Source: Caulobacter sp.
Lineage (GTDB): Bacteria; Pseudomonadota; Alphaproteobacteria; Caulobacterales; Caulobacteraceae
Direction: 5' to 3'
Assembly: GCA_016125585.1 (NCBI GenBank)
Contig: WGLL01000003.1
Span: forward strand, 62,001 to 126,000
DNA length: 64,000 nucleotides
Every line of letters begins with the position of its first letter. Positions within the stretch are counted from its first letter, which is position 1. The notes under the pieces are model-generated. The model saw only the letters and a list, made by a program, of their open reading frames with translations, was not told where the DNA came from and did not search any database. The translations under genes were made by a program, and so were the position numbers. Of this stretch, positions 17,955 to 26,722 are shown in pieces.

Positions 17955-18665
17955 GTGCGCCGATCCCTGTCGTTGTTCGCCATGGTTCTTGCCCTGGCCG
18001 TCGGCGGCTGTGGAAACGTGGTGATGAGCGATGCGCCTCTGATCGGGGCCGAGTCGGGCGCGGCGGTGCTCAGGCCGGGGGTCTGGATCAACGCTGACGC
18101 CGAATGCTCCGGAGCGGAACCGCCGACCGACCGGAGCGGCTGCTCACAGCCGGTGTTTGTCGTCGCAGGGGGCGTTGTCACCCTCAATCCCCCCGAGACG
18201 CCGTCATTCCAGCCGATCCGCCTCAGCGCGGGCCGACCGATCGTGGCCCAGGCCGAAGTGCATGGCGATCGCTTGACCGGTCGGGCGCTGGACGACTTTG
18301 CCCGCGTTCAACAGGGCAAGACGGCGGTCGGCCCGGCCGACAGGCCTTTCTTTGTCTACCTCCTCCTCGAACCCGAGGCACGCGACGATCAGGGCCGGAT
18401 CGTCGCCTTGCGATCAGCCTTCCTGGCCTGCGGGCCTGATCCGCGAGACGCTGACCAGTCGGTCCGACCGCTGCCGGGTCTGAGGGCCGACGAGGAGGGC
18501 CATAACTGTCTGGCGGTCGATCAGGCGGGCCTGATGACGGCGGCGCGCTACACCGTCCGTCACCGGGCGAAGCCTGGCATGGATCACTATCGCTGGCTGC
18601 GAAACCTTTCGCCGGCCGAGGCCGCGATCGTCGCCGAGATCAGTCCACCATCGCCGAATAGATGA
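17955..18665 (+). CDS. Tandem cysteine-patterned lipoprotein 3, unknown function
   Basis: 236 residues from a GTG start 3 nt after the previous stop. The lipobox is VGGC (Cys19). It has the same order as its neighbours: RPGVW, AECSG and SGCSQ, then FLACGPDP, a PLPGL segment, HNCLAVDQAGLMTAA, and HYRWLRN. It is the most divergent of the three, having lost the PPPP run. It ends 26 nt inside the 3' end of the convergent serine hydrolase gene. Confidence 0.72.
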   Translation: MRRSLSLFAMVLALAVGGCGNVVMSDAPLIGAESGAAVLRPGVWINADAECSGAEPPTDRSGCSQPVFVVAGGVVTLNPPETPSFQPIRLSAGRPIVAQAEVHGDRLTGRALDDFARVQQGKTAVGPADRPFFVYLLLEPEARDDQGRIVALRSAFLACGPDPRDADQSVRPLPGLRADEEGHNCLAVDQAGLMTAARYTVRHRAKPGMDHYRWLRNLSPAEAAIVAEISPPSPNR

Positions 18666-19872
18666 TGTTCTTCAGCTGGCCGCGGAAGTTGAAGGTGCCC
18701 GACGGCATCAGCTGGGTCATGAACACCACGCTCAGTTCCTCGTGCGGATCGACCCAGAAGATGGTCGAGGCGGCGCCCCCCCAGTAGAAGTCGCCTTCGC
18801 CAAGGCCGCCGGTGGTGACCACATCCATGGTGCTGGCGAAGCCGAGGCCGAAGCCGACGCCCTTGTTGCTGGTTTCGGAGAAGGAGCCGAGGGCGAACTC
18901 GGTCAGGTCCTGATTGTCCGGCAGGTGGTTGCGGGTCATCAGATCCAGGGTGCGAGGGCCAAGGATGCGCGCGCCGTCCAGCTCGCCGCCGCGACGCAAC
19001 ATCTCGCAGAAGCGCATGTAGTCGGCGGTCGTGCCGGTCAGGCCGCCGCCGCCGGAGAGGAACTTGGCCGGTTCGAGGTAGGCGCTGGTGGCCGGATCGT
19101 CGATGACCTCCAGGCTCTTGTCGGGATTGCGGCGGTAGTTGGCGGCGAAGCGATGGGCCTTTTCCGGGGCGACCTGGAAGGCGGTGTCGACCATGCCCAG
19201 CGGATCGAAGATCACCTTCTGGAGGTAAGCCTCGAACGGCATGCCGCTGATCCGCTCGACCAGGGCGCCGCAGACGTCGGTCGACAGCGAATACATCCAC
19301 TGCGTTCCGGGCTGGTAGAGCAGGGGCACCTGGGCCAGCTTGGCCATGAACTCGGGCAGGGTGTCGGCGCCGCCCATGCTGCGGATCTTCAGGGCGCGAT
19401 AGGCCTTGTCCACCGGGTGCTGGATGCCGACGCCGGGCAGGCCGCCGCCATAGGTCAGGCCGCCGGTGTGGCAGAGCATGTCGCGCATGCTGACCGGCCG
19501 GTCGAGCGGCGCGGTGACGGTGTCCTCGCCCTCGCCGGACACCCAGACCCGCTGGGCCTTCCACTCGGGGAAGAAGCGTTCGACCGGATCGTCCAGCTGG
19601 AAGAAGCCGCGCTCGAACAGGGTCATCAGGGCGACCGAGGTGATCGGCTTGGTCATCGAATAGATGCGGAAGATGGTGTCCTCGGTCAGCGGCTTGTTCC
19701 GCTCCAGATCCATCTTTCCGAACACGGCGTTATAGGCGGCGTGGCCGTGGCGGGTGACGGCGATCTGGCAGCCGGCGATCTTGCCGGGGTCGATGTAGTT
19801 GCGGGTCAGGTGCTCGCCGATGCGGTCCAGACGGCTGCTGTCCAGCCCCGTCCACTTTGATTGGGCGTCCAT
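18640..19872 (-). CDS. Beta-lactamase-family serine hydrolase (class C / EstB-like)
   Basis: 410-residue serine hydrolase with the class C beta-lactamase/esterase fold. The nucleophile motif is SMTK (in IYSMTKPITSVAL, near residue 73), with MLCHTGGLTYGG following. The C-terminal part carries WGGAAS, near where KTG stands in true beta-lactamases. There is no signal peptide, so it is more likely a cytoplasmic esterase than a secreted beta-lactamase. It converges on the lipoprotein cluster with a 26-nt overlap. Substrate unknown. Confidence 0.88.
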   Translation of the reverse strand: MDAQSKWTGLDSSRLDRIGEHLTRNYIDPGKIAGCQIAVTRHGHAAYNAVFGKMDLERNKPLTEDTIFRIYSMTKPITSVALMTLFERGFFQLDDPVERFFPEWKAQRVWVSGEGEDTVTAPLDRPVSMRDMLCHTGGLTYGGGLPGVGIQHPVDKAYRALKIRSMGGADTLPEFMAKLAQVPLLYQPGTQWMYSLSTDVCGALVERISGMPFEAYLQKVIFDPLGMVDTAFQVAPEKAHRFAANYRRNPDKSLEVIDDPATSAYLEPAKFLSGGGGLTGTTADYMRFCEMLRRGGELDGARILGPRTLDLMTRNHLPDNQDLTEFALGSFSETSNKGVGFGLGFASTMDVVTTGGLGEGDFYWGGAASTIFWVDPHEELSVVFMTQLMPSGTFNFRGQLKNIIYSAMVD

Positions 19873-19963
19873 GGTTCGTTTCGCTCCCGGCTTTTTGGTT
19901 CGTTGACGACATCATGGCCGAGGCGGCGCGCCGGGGCCAAGTCGAAAATTCGGTATGGCCGCT

Positions 19964-21043
19964 TCAGCCGGCCGCGACCATGCCGCCGGGCAGCAGCTCG
20001 ACCCGCCCGGCCAAGGCCAGTTCTGTCAGGGCCGCCAGCACCAGAGGCGCCGGCGCGCCGACTGCCCGCACCAGCTCGTCGCGGGACACCGGCGTCACGC
20101 TGACCAGCTCGGCCAGCCGCTCGCGGAGCGGATCGACATCCTCGTCCGCCACCCCCGGACCGGACCACGGCCTGTCGGGCTCGCGGACCGAGGCCTCGCG
20201 CAGGGCCCTCATGACATCGTCGAGACCCTCGCAGAGGGCGGCGCCCTGGCGGATCAGGTCGTTGGTTCCCTTGGCGCGGGGATCCAGCGGCGAGCCCGGC
20301 ACCGCCAGCACCTCCCGGCCCTGTTCAGCCGCCAGACGGGCTGTGATCAGCGAGCCCGAGCGCATCTCCGCCTCGACCACCACCACCGCCAGCGACAGGC
20401 CGGAGATGATCCGGTTGCGGCGGGGAAAGTCCCGGGCCTGGGCGCGGTAACCGGGCGGGCTTTCCGAGATGATGGCGCCCTCGGCGGCGATGCGGGCGTG
20501 CAGGGCGGCGTGGTCGGGCGGATAGATATCGTCCGCCCCGCCGCCGAGAACGGCGATGGTGCCAGTGGGCAGGGCGCCTTCATGGGCCGCGCCGTCGATG
20601 CCCCTGGCCAGGCCGGAGACCACCGTGACCCCGGCCTCGCCCAGTTGCGCCGCAAGGCCGCGGGCAAACCGCTGGCCGGCGGCAGAGGCGATGCGGGCGC
20701 CGACAATGGCGGCGGTCGGACGGGCGGCGAGGGCGATGTCGCCGATCACCCAGATCAGCGGCGGCGGCGGATCGAGCACGCCGAGGAGACGGGGAAACTC
20801 AAGGTCCGCGGAGCAGAGGAGGCGGGCGCCGATGGCCTCGCCGGCCGCCAGTTCGCGTCGGGCCTCGTCCGGGGTCGGGGTCTTGAGAGGCCTGTCGCGA
20901 CCGCCTCGCCGGGCCAGATCCGGCAGCACATCCAGCACGGCCGAGGCCGACCCGTAGCGACCGATCAGCTGCTCGAAGGTGACCGGCCCCACCTGCTCGG
21001 TGCGGGCCAGGCGCAGCCAGGCGAGGCGCTCGTCCGCGGTCAC
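19964..21043 (-). CDS. dprA: DNA processing protein DprA
   Basis: 359-residue DprA/Smf protein that binds single-stranded DNA and loads RecA during natural transformation. It has an N-terminal helical region, then the Rossmann-like core with AIVGARIASAAG, VVSGLARGIDGAAHEGAL, GTIAVLGGGADDIYPPDH, FPRRNRIISGLSLAVVVVEA and SGSLITARLAAEQGREV. A C-terminal winged-helix domain (SRDELVRAVGAP) follows. The GTG start at 21043 overlaps the plsY stop by 4 nt (GTGA). Confidence 0.96.
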   Translation of the reverse strand: MTADERLAWLRLARTEQVGPVTFEQLIGRYGSASAVLDVLPDLARRGGRDRPLKTPTPDEARRELAAGEAIGARLLCSADLEFPRLLGVLDPPPPLIWVIGDIALAARPTAAIVGARIASAAGQRFARGLAAQLGEAGVTVVSGLARGIDGAAHEGALPTGTIAVLGGGADDIYPPDHAALHARIAAEGAIISESPPGYRAQARDFPRRNRIISGLSLAVVVVEAEMRSGSLITARLAAEQGREVLAVPGSPLDPRAKGTNDLIRQGAALCEGLDDVMRALREASVREPDRPWSGPGVADEDVDPLRERLAELVSVTPVSRDELVRAVGAPAPLVLAALTELALAGRVELLPGGMVAAG

Positions 21044-21684
21044 GCCGCCGGCGGCTCCGGCGCGACAGCCTTCCTGGCGCCGATTTTGGGCTCCTGGCCC
21101 TTGAGCAGGCGGCTGATGTTTTCCCGATGGCGGATCAGCACCAGCACCCCCATGAACACCGCCAGCACCGTCACCGGATAGGGTTGTTCGGTGGCGAGGC
21201 AGAAAAGCGGGGCCAGGACCACGGCGGTCAGGGCCGCGAGCGAGGACATGCGGAACAGAAAGGCCATGGCCAGCCAGGTGGCGCCGGCCAGCAGGCCCGC
21301 CGGCCAGGCGATCGCCAGCATGGTGCCGAAGAAGGTCGCGACCCCCTTGCCGCCCTTGAACTTCAGCCAGACCGGGAACAGGTGGCCGGTGAAGGCGGCG
21401 CCGGCGGCCAGGGCCATGGCCAGCGGGGTCCAGTGGGTCAGCAGACCGGCCAGCAGCACCGCCAGGGCGCCCTTGCCGCTGTCGCCGATCAGGGTCAGGG
21501 CCGCCAGATCCTTGCGCCCGGTGCGCAGGACGTTGGTGGCGCCGATGTTGCCGGAGCCGACGGTGCGGATATCGATCCCGGCCAGCCGGGCGGCGATGAA
21601 GCCGAAGGGGATCGAGCCCAGCAGGTAGCCGCCGATCGTGACCAGCAGCAGCGTCAGGAGCGCGGCGTTCGCCAGAGATTGCAT
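21040..21684 (-). CDS. plsY: Acyl-phosphate:glycerol-3-phosphate acyltransferase PlsY
   Basis: 214-residue membrane enzyme that transfers an acyl group from acyl-phosphate to glycerol-3-phosphate, the first step of phospholipid synthesis. It carries GSIPFGFIAARL, the motif GSGNIGATNVLR, and FKGGKGVATFFG between hydrophobic helices, as expected. GGAGG lies 7 nt before the ATG. It lies 61 nt after the dihydroorotase-like gene and overlaps dprA. Confidence 0.97.
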   Translation of the reverse strand: MQSLANAALLTLLLVTIGGYLLGSIPFGFIAARLAGIDIRTVGSGNIGATNVLRTGRKDLAALTLIGDSGKGALAVLLAGLLTHWTPLAMALAAGAAFTGHLFPVWLKFKGGKGVATFFGTMLAIAWPAGLLAGATWLAMAFLFRMSSLAALTAVVLAPLFCLATEQPYPVTVLAVFMGVLVLIRHRENISRLLKGQEPKIGARKAVAPEPPAA

Positions 21685-21745
21685 TTATGTCCTCCCGGGG
21701 GAGACGATGCGGCGTCAGGCGCGACGCCGCAAGGGCTGAAGATGA

Positions 21746-23047
21746 CTACTGCGGCGCCCGATAGACGACCCGGCCGTCGACCAGGGTCATCAGCACCTGG
21801 CCCTGCAGCCGGCGGCCGTCGAAGGCCGAGTTCTTGGATTTGGAACGCAGCCTGTCGGCGTCGACCACCACCGGCGCGTTGATGTCGCACAGCACCAGAT
21901 CGGCCGGCGCGCCGGGGGCCAGGCGGCCGGTCTGCAGGCCCAGGAGCTCGGCCGGGGCCAGGGTTACCGACCGGATCAGGTCGAGCAGCGAGATGCGCTC
22001 GTCGTGGAACAGGGACAGCAGCGCCGCCAGCAGGGTCTCCAGACCGACCGAGCCCGGCGCCGCCTCGTCATAGGGCAGGCGCTTGTCCTCGGCGGGGGCG
22101 GGGGCGTGGGCCGAGACGACGATGTCGATGAGGCCCTCGGCCAGGGCGTCGATCAGCGCCTGACGGTCGGACTCGGCCCGCAGCGGCGGATCCAGCTTGG
22201 CGAAGGTGCGGTAGTCGCCGATGTCCAGCTCGTTGAAGCTGAGGTGATTGATCGAGACGCTGGCGTGAACCCGCACGCCCCGCGCCTTGGCCCGGCGCAG
22301 GGCGTCGAGGGCGCCGGCCGTGGTGATCTGGTCGACCAGCAGCCGCCCGCCGGTCAGTTCCGCCAGCGCCAGATCGCGCTCCAGCATGATCAGTTCGGCG
22401 GCCGGCGGGGCGGCGGGCAGGCCCAGCCGCGCGGCGAAGTCCCCCTCGGTCGCCGCGGCGCCGCGCGTCAGCCAGGGATCGGCCGGGCGATGGGCGAGCA
22501 GCATGCCGAAGCTGTTCGCATAGGCGAGAATGCGGCGGAAAACTCTTGAATCCACGATGGAATTGTCGCCATCGGTGACATAGACGCAGCCGGCGTCGCG
22601 CATCAGGCCGATCTCGGCCAGTTGTTCGCCCTTGAGGTCGCGGGTCGCGGCGCCGGCCGGATAGACATGCACCAGCTCGATGTCGCGGGCCCGGCGCAGG
22701 ATAAAGTCGACCATCGCCGGATCATCGACCGCGGGATGGGTGTCGGGCTGCACCACCATCGAGGTGACCCCGCCGGCGGCGGCGGCCAGGGCGGCGGACT
22801 TCAGGGTCTCCTTGGGCTCGGCTCCGGGCTCGCCCGTCTTGACGCGCAGGTCGACCAGCCCGGGGGCCAGCATCGCGCCGTTGCAGTCGACGACGCGAAT
22901 GTCCGCCGACAGGTCCTTGAAACCCTTGCCTTTTGAGACATCGGCGATGACGCCCTCCGCGACCACCAGAGCGCCGGGCCCGTCATAGCGGCTCTCCGGA
23001 TCGACGAGGCGCGCGTTGACGAAGGCGGTGGGCTGGGGACGGGCCAT
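21746..23047 (-). CDS. Dihydroorotase-like protein lacking metal ligands
   Basis: 433-residue amidohydrolase-fold protein downstream of pyrB, overlapping it by one base (TGATG). The overall frame is a class I dihydroorotase, but the zinc motif DxHxHLR reads DLRVKTG (Arg68 and Lys70 for the two His). The carboxylated-Lys region reads YPAGAATRD, and the SDHAPH motif reads SAHAPAP. It should therefore be catalytically dead, like the PyrC'/PyrX subunits that only support aspartate transcarbamoylase assembly. A working dihydroorotase must be elsewhere. The start at 23047 is the ATG; a TTG at 23050 is less likely. Confidence 0.85.
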   Translation of the reverse strand: MARPQPTAFVNARLVDPESRYDGPGALVVAEGVIADVSKGKGFKDLSADIRVVDCNGAMLAPGLVDLRVKTGEPGAEPKETLKSAALAAAAGGVTSMVVQPDTHPAVDDPAMVDFILRRARDIELVHVYPAGAATRDLKGEQLAEIGLMRDAGCVYVTDGDNSIVDSRVFRRILAYANSFGMLLAHRPADPWLTRGAAATEGDFAARLGLPAAPPAAELIMLERDLALAELTGGRLLVDQITTAGALDALRRAKARGVRVHASVSINHLSFNELDIGDYRTFAKLDPPLRAESDRQALIDALAEGLIDIVVSAHAPAPAEDKRLPYDEAAPGSVGLETLLAALLSLFHDERISLLDLIRSVTLAPAELLGLQTGRLAPGAPADLVLCDINAPVVVDADRLRSKSKNSAFDGRRLQGQVLMTLVDGRVVYRAPQ

Positions 23048-24024
23048 CAATGGTTCTCCAGCCGGCGGGCAAGGCTGGCCAGCACCGCCATGCGGGCGGC
23101 GACCCCCATCTCCACCTGGTTCTGGATCAGGCTGATCTCCGGGTCGTCGGCGACGTCGGAGTCGATCTCCACCCCCCGGTTCATCGGCCCCGGATGCATC
23201 ACCCGGGCGCCCGGCGCGGCATGGGAAAGCCGTTCGCGATCAAGGCCGTAGAAGCGGAAGTACTCGCGGGTGGACGGCACCAGGGCGCCCTGCATCCGCT
23301 CCAGCTGCAGGCGCAGCATCATCACCACATCGACGCCCTTCAGCCCCGACTTCATGTCGTGGAAGATCTCGACGCCCCAGTCCTCGGCGCCGGGCGGGAT
23401 CAGGGTTGGCGGGCCGACCAGCCGCACCTGGGCGCCCAGGATGCTCAGCATAGCCACATTGGACCGGGCCACCCGGCTGTGGGCGACGTCGCCGCAGATG
23501 GCGACCCGCAGGCCGTTCACCGCCCCGAAGGCCCGGCGCATGGCCAGGGCGTCGAGCAGGGCCTGGGTGGGATGCTCGTGCTGGCCGTCGCCGGCGTTGA
23601 CCACGCTGCAGCCGACCTTCTGGGCCAGCAGGGCCGCGGCGCCGGAGGAGGCGTGGCGGATGATCAGCAGGTCGGGCTGCATGGCGTTGAGGGTGACGGC
23701 GGTGTCGATCAGGGTCTCCCCCTTCGACATCGACGAGGTCTTGGGGCTCATGTTGACGGTGTCGGCGCCCAGCCGCTTGCCGGCCAGCTCGAAGCTGGAC
23801 TGGGTGCGGGTCGAGGACTCGAAGAACAGGTTCATCATCGTCCGACCCTTGAGCAGGTCCAGCTTCTTGGAGGTCTGACGATTGAAGTCGACGAAGCTGT
23901 CGGCGAGATCGAGCAGTTCGCCCAGCTGGACGATGTCGAGGTCGGCGGCGGACAGGAAATGACGGTGGGGGAAGGGGAAGGTCCTGGCTCGAACCTCGTT
24001 GAATCCCGGGGGGTGCTCCGTCAT
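23047..24024 (-). CDS. pyrB: Aspartate carbamoyltransferase catalytic subunit
   Basis: 325-residue enzyme that joins carbamoyl phosphate and aspartate in pyrimidine synthesis. The carbamoyl-phosphate motif is [10 protein letters not shown], and [14 protein letters not shown] and [13 protein letters not shown] follow. The aspartate-domain segment is [15 protein letters not shown]. All key residues appear intact. No pyrI regulatory subunit is present, consistent with the class that pairs PyrB with a dihydroorotase-type partner. It is the first gene of a minus-strand run pyrB - dihydroorotase-like - plsY - dprA. Confidence 0.97.
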   Translation of the reverse strand: MTEHPPGFNEVRARTFPFPHRHFLSAADLDIVQLGELLDLADSFVDFNRQTSKKLDLLKGRTMMNLFFESSTRTQSSFELAGKRLGADTVNMSPKTSSMSKGETLIDTAVTLNAMQPDLLIIRHASSGAAALLAQKVGCSVVNAGDGQHEHPTQALLDALAMRRAFGAVNGLRVAICGDVAHSRVARSNVAMLSILGAQVRLVGPPTLIPPGAEDWGVEIFHDMKSGLKGVDVVMMLRLQLERMQGALVPSTREYFRFYGLDRERLSHAAPGARVMHPGPMNRGVEIDSDVADDPEISLIQNQVEMGVAARMAVLASLARRLENH

Positions 24025-24062
24025 GAGCCGCCCTCATAGAGGGCCGGGGAGATTCCGCCAAG

Positions 24063-24983
24063 TCAGGGGAGGTGAAAGACGATCAAAAGGACGGGAATGG
24101 TCACCAGGCTGGCGGCGGTGGTGAAGGCGACGATCCCGGCCATCAGCGGCGCATCGCCCCCCATCTGGCGAGCCAGAACGTAGGAGGCGGCGGCTCCGGG
24201 GGCCGATCCGACCAGCAGGGCGATGCCCTGGGCGGTCTGGTCGCCGCCGGCCAGGCGGCAGAAGCCCCACATCAGGACCGGCAGCACCAGCAGCTTCACC
24301 GCGCTTACCGAGGCGATCAGCAGCTGGCGGCGCCGGACATAGGCGAAGTTGAGCCCGGCGCCGGCCACGACAAGGCCCAGCGCCAGGGCGGCGTGGGACA
24401 ACAGCTCCAGCGAACTCATCACCGCCTCGAGCCTGGGGATTCGCAGCACATTGAACAGGGCCCCGACGCCGCAGCCCCACAGCACCGGATTGCGCGCCAG
24501 CCCCAGCAGGGCCGGCTTCAGCCCGCCGCCCTGGCCCTCGCCCCAGCGGCTCATCACCAGCACGCAGACCACATTGATGGCCGGAATCAGCGCCCCCATG
24601 ATCATCGCGCCGAGACCCGCGCCTTCCGGGCCGTAGACCACCGCCACCAGCGGCAGGAAGACAAAGGTGTTCCAGCGCAGGCTGCCCTGGAACACCGAGG
24701 TGTAGGCGGCGTCGGGGATGCGGATCAGCGGCTTGGCCAGCAGCACGGCGACGGCGACGGCCGCCATGCCGCCGATGGTCCCGAGAGCCAGGGGACCGGC
24801 CGACAGGGCCGAGAAATCGGCTTTCCAAACCGCCGGCATGAGAAAGCCCGGGTAGAAGACGAAGTAGGTGATCCGTTCGATAGCCGGCCAGTGGTCCTCG
24901 GTGATGAACTTGCTGGCCTTGAGCGCCCAGCCCAGGGCGATAACGGCAAAAACCGGCAGGACGCCGAGAAGGATCGCGCTCAT
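24063..24983 (-). CDS. AEC-family (auxin efflux carrier-like) transporter
   Basis: 306-residue membrane protein of the AEC/BART type with about ten hydrophobic helices in two similar halves. It starts AILLGVLPVFAVIALGWALK and ends in a hydrophobic helix. Internal motifs such as YFVFYPGFLMPAVWK (helix 2) and VGSAPGAAASYVLARQMGGD (second half, the usual P-x-A-x-x-x-Y-x-x-A site) are typical. Bacterial members export small organic acids, but the substrate here is not predictable. It stands 38 nt upstream of pyrB on the same strand. Confidence 0.85.
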   Translation of the reverse strand: MSAILLGVLPVFAVIALGWALKASKFITEDHWPAIERITYFVFYPGFLMPAVWKADFSALSAGPLALGTIGGMAAVAVAVLLAKPLIRIPDAAYTSVFQGSLRWNTFVFLPLVAVVYGPEGAGLGAMIMGALIPAINVVCVLVMSRWGEGQGGGLKPALLGLARNPVLWGCGVGALFNVLRIPRLEAVMSSLELLSHAALALGLVVAGAGLNFAYVRRRQLLIASVSAVKLLVLPVLMWGFCRLAGGDQTAQGIALLVGSAPGAAASYVLARQMGGDAPLMAGIVAFTTAASLVTIPVLLIVFHLP

Positions 24984-25246
24984 CGGGCGGCTCTACAGGG
25001 ATTCCGGCGGGCGAGGCTATCGAAGCGACCTACCATTAAACACCGTCGTCCTGGGCGAAGGCGAAGAAGGATGGGTGGATGTTTGAAAATGTTCAGGAAA
25101 CCGTGGGTCGGCCCGTAGGCAGAGGCGCGGAAAATGTGGGTCCGCGCGTAGGTCTGGCGTGGGCTGATTGTCAGGGATTGTAGGGCGGCGCGAGGGGGCG
25201 CGGGCTACAACCGCCGTAGGATCTGTCGGAGTCACCGCAATCCGTT
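24984..25246. other. Intergenic region with tandem 33-nt imperfect duplication
   Basis: No convincing gene. At 25103-25168 there are two adjacent 33-nt units beginning GTGGGTC and containing CGTAGG at the same offset; the unit step is 25103 to 25136. A/T-rich GAAAAT/GGAAAAT stretches flank the units. The remainder is GC-rich and featureless. Confidence 0.5.
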
Positions 25247-25461
25247 CCTCCCCCAATGAGCGCAGCGAGGCTGGGGGAGGGGGACCGCGCGGGGGATACC
25301 CCGCGTGGTGGAGGGGGCAGAGCCGGCCGATCCGGACATGGCGCGTTCTGGCGCGGCTTTGACAGCGGCGTTCAGGGCAAACCCGACCCGCCGGCGCCGC
25401 CCCCTCCACCCCGCGCGTATCCGCGCGCGGTCCCCCTCCCCCGAGTTGCACTCGGGGGAGG
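25247..25461. repeat. Intergenic inverted-repeat element (family B copy 1)
   Basis: About 215 nt. It begins CCTCCCCCAATGAGCGCAGC, closes with a CTCGGGGGAGG arm, and has inner arms GACCGCGCG...GGTGGAGGGGGC and their approximate complement (CCCCCTCCACC...CGCGCGGTC). The same architecture recurs in the same orientation at 26515-26718, on the other side of the oxidoreductase gene. There is no transposase, so it resembles a small non-autonomous repeat. Confidence 0.8.
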
Positions 25462-25509
25462 ATTGGCGTCCGGTGTCACCCTTTGGCCAACCAACAAGGG
25501 AAACGCGCC

Positions 25510-26508
25510 ATGACCGCCAATCGCCAGATCGTCCTCGCCGACCTGCCCAAGGGCAAACTCGCGCCGGAGAACTTTCGTCTGACCGAGACCGAGCGCGGGT
25601 CGCCGGGGGAGGGCGAGGTGCTGCTGAAGATCCTCTATGTCAGCCTCGACGCCGCCAACCGCGCCTGGATGCAGGGGGCGACCTATCGTTCGGCCTTGCA
25701 GGCCGGCGACGTGATGGCCGGCGGCGCCCTGGCCGAGGTGATCGACTCGAAGTCGGACAGGCTGGCGGTGGGCGATCTGGTCTTCGCCGACACCGGCTGG
25801 CAGGAATATGCGGTCCTGCCGGCGAAACGGCTGGCGAAGGTCCCGCGCATCGAACCCCTGACCCACCTGCTCAGCGTCTATGGCGTCGCCGGCCTGACCG
25901 CCTATTTCGGGCTGCTGGAATGCGGCGCGCCCAAGGCCTGCGAGACGGTGGTGGTGTCGGCCGCGGCCGGCTCGGTCGGGTCGCTGGTCGGGCAGATCGC
26001 CAAACTGAAGGGCTGCCGGGTGGTCGGCATCGCCGGCGGGGCGGCCAAGTGTCAGTTGCTCAAGGACCGGTTCGGCTTCGACGAGGCCGTCGACTACAAG
26101 GCCGGCGACCTGCGCAAGGCCCTGAAAGCGGCCTGTCCGGACGGCATCGACGTCTATTTCGACAATGTCGGCGGCGATGTGCTGGAGGCCTGTCTGTTCG
26201 GCATGAACACCCACGGCCGCATCGCCTGCTGCGGCGCGGTCTCGCAGTATGACGGCGCCGCCCCGGCCTATGGTCCGCGCGGCGTGCCGGGCCTGATCGT
26301 CACCAAGCGCCTGACCCTGCGCGGCTTCATCGTCAGCGATTTCGACGACAAGCGCGACCAGGCCATGAAGAACCTGCAGGCCTGGGTCGCCAGCGGCCAG
26401 CTGAAGGTGCAGGAAGATGTGCTGGAAGGCCTGGAGAGCCTGCCGGGGGCGTTGATCGGGCTGCTGGCCGGGGAGAATGTCGGCAAGCGGATGGTGAGGG
26501 TGGCCTGA
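25510..26508 (+). CDS. NADP-dependent medium-chain oxidoreductase (CurA/PTGR-like)
   Basis: 332-residue zinc-free MDR enzyme of the group that includes prostaglandin/leukotriene reductases, reducing alpha,beta-unsaturated carbonyls with NADPH. It shows VSLDAANRAWM, GGALAEVIDSK, the nucleotide motif VVSAAAGSVGSLVGQIAKLKG, VVGIAGGAAKC, and YFDNVGGDVLEACL. AAGGGAA is 7 nt from the ATG at 25510. It stands alone between two copies of an intergenic repeat. Physiological substrate unknown. Confidence 0.9.
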   Translation: MTANRQIVLADLPKGKLAPENFRLTETERGSPGEGEVLLKILYVSLDAANRAWMQGATYRSALQAGDVMAGGALAEVIDSKSDRLAVGDLVFADTGWQEYAVLPAKRLAKVPRIEPLTHLLSVYGVAGLTAYFGLLECGAPKACETVVVSAAAGSVGSLVGQIAKLKGCRVVGIAGGAAKCQLLKDRFGFDEAVDYKAGDLRKALKAACPDGIDVYFDNVGGDVLEACLFGMNTHGRIACCGAVSQYDGAAPAYGPRGVPGLIVTKRLTLRGFIVSDFDDKRDQAMKNLQAWVASGQLKVQEDVLEGLESLPGALIGLLAGENVGKRMVRVA

Positions 26509-26514
26509 GTAACT

Positions 26515-26718
26515 CCTCCCCCAATGAGCGCGGCGAGGCTGGGGGAGGGGACCGCGCGGGGAATACCCCGCGTGGTGGAGGGGGCAGAGCCGGTGGATGG
26601 GGGCTGCCCTGAACACGGCGGTGAGAGGCGCGCCAGAACGCTTCCTGTCCTGACAGGCCGGCGCTGCCCCCACCACCCCGCGCGTATTCGCGCGCGGTCC
26701 CCCGCCCCTGGAGGGGGC
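26515..26718. repeat. Intergenic inverted-repeat element (family B copy 2)
   Basis: About 204 nt. It starts 7 nt after the oxidoreductase stop with CCTCCCCCAATGAGCGCGGC and ends CCTGGAGGGGG, just before the ruvX stop. It has the same inner arms as the copy at 25247-25461. The centre is different between copies while the arms are conserved, as expected for a folded repeat. It may act as a transcript boundary between the convergent genes. Confidence 0.8.
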
Positions 26719-26722
26719 GGAA

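Noticed and set aside
21746..23047. Active dihydroorotase (pyrC)
   Set aside because: The metal ligands are missing, so the catalytic label was replaced by a dihydroorotase-like one.
25017..25509. Open frames on both strands in the intergenic region before the oxidoreductase
   Set aside because: They read through the inverted repeat, are Pro/Arg/Gly-rich and show no domain or start signal.
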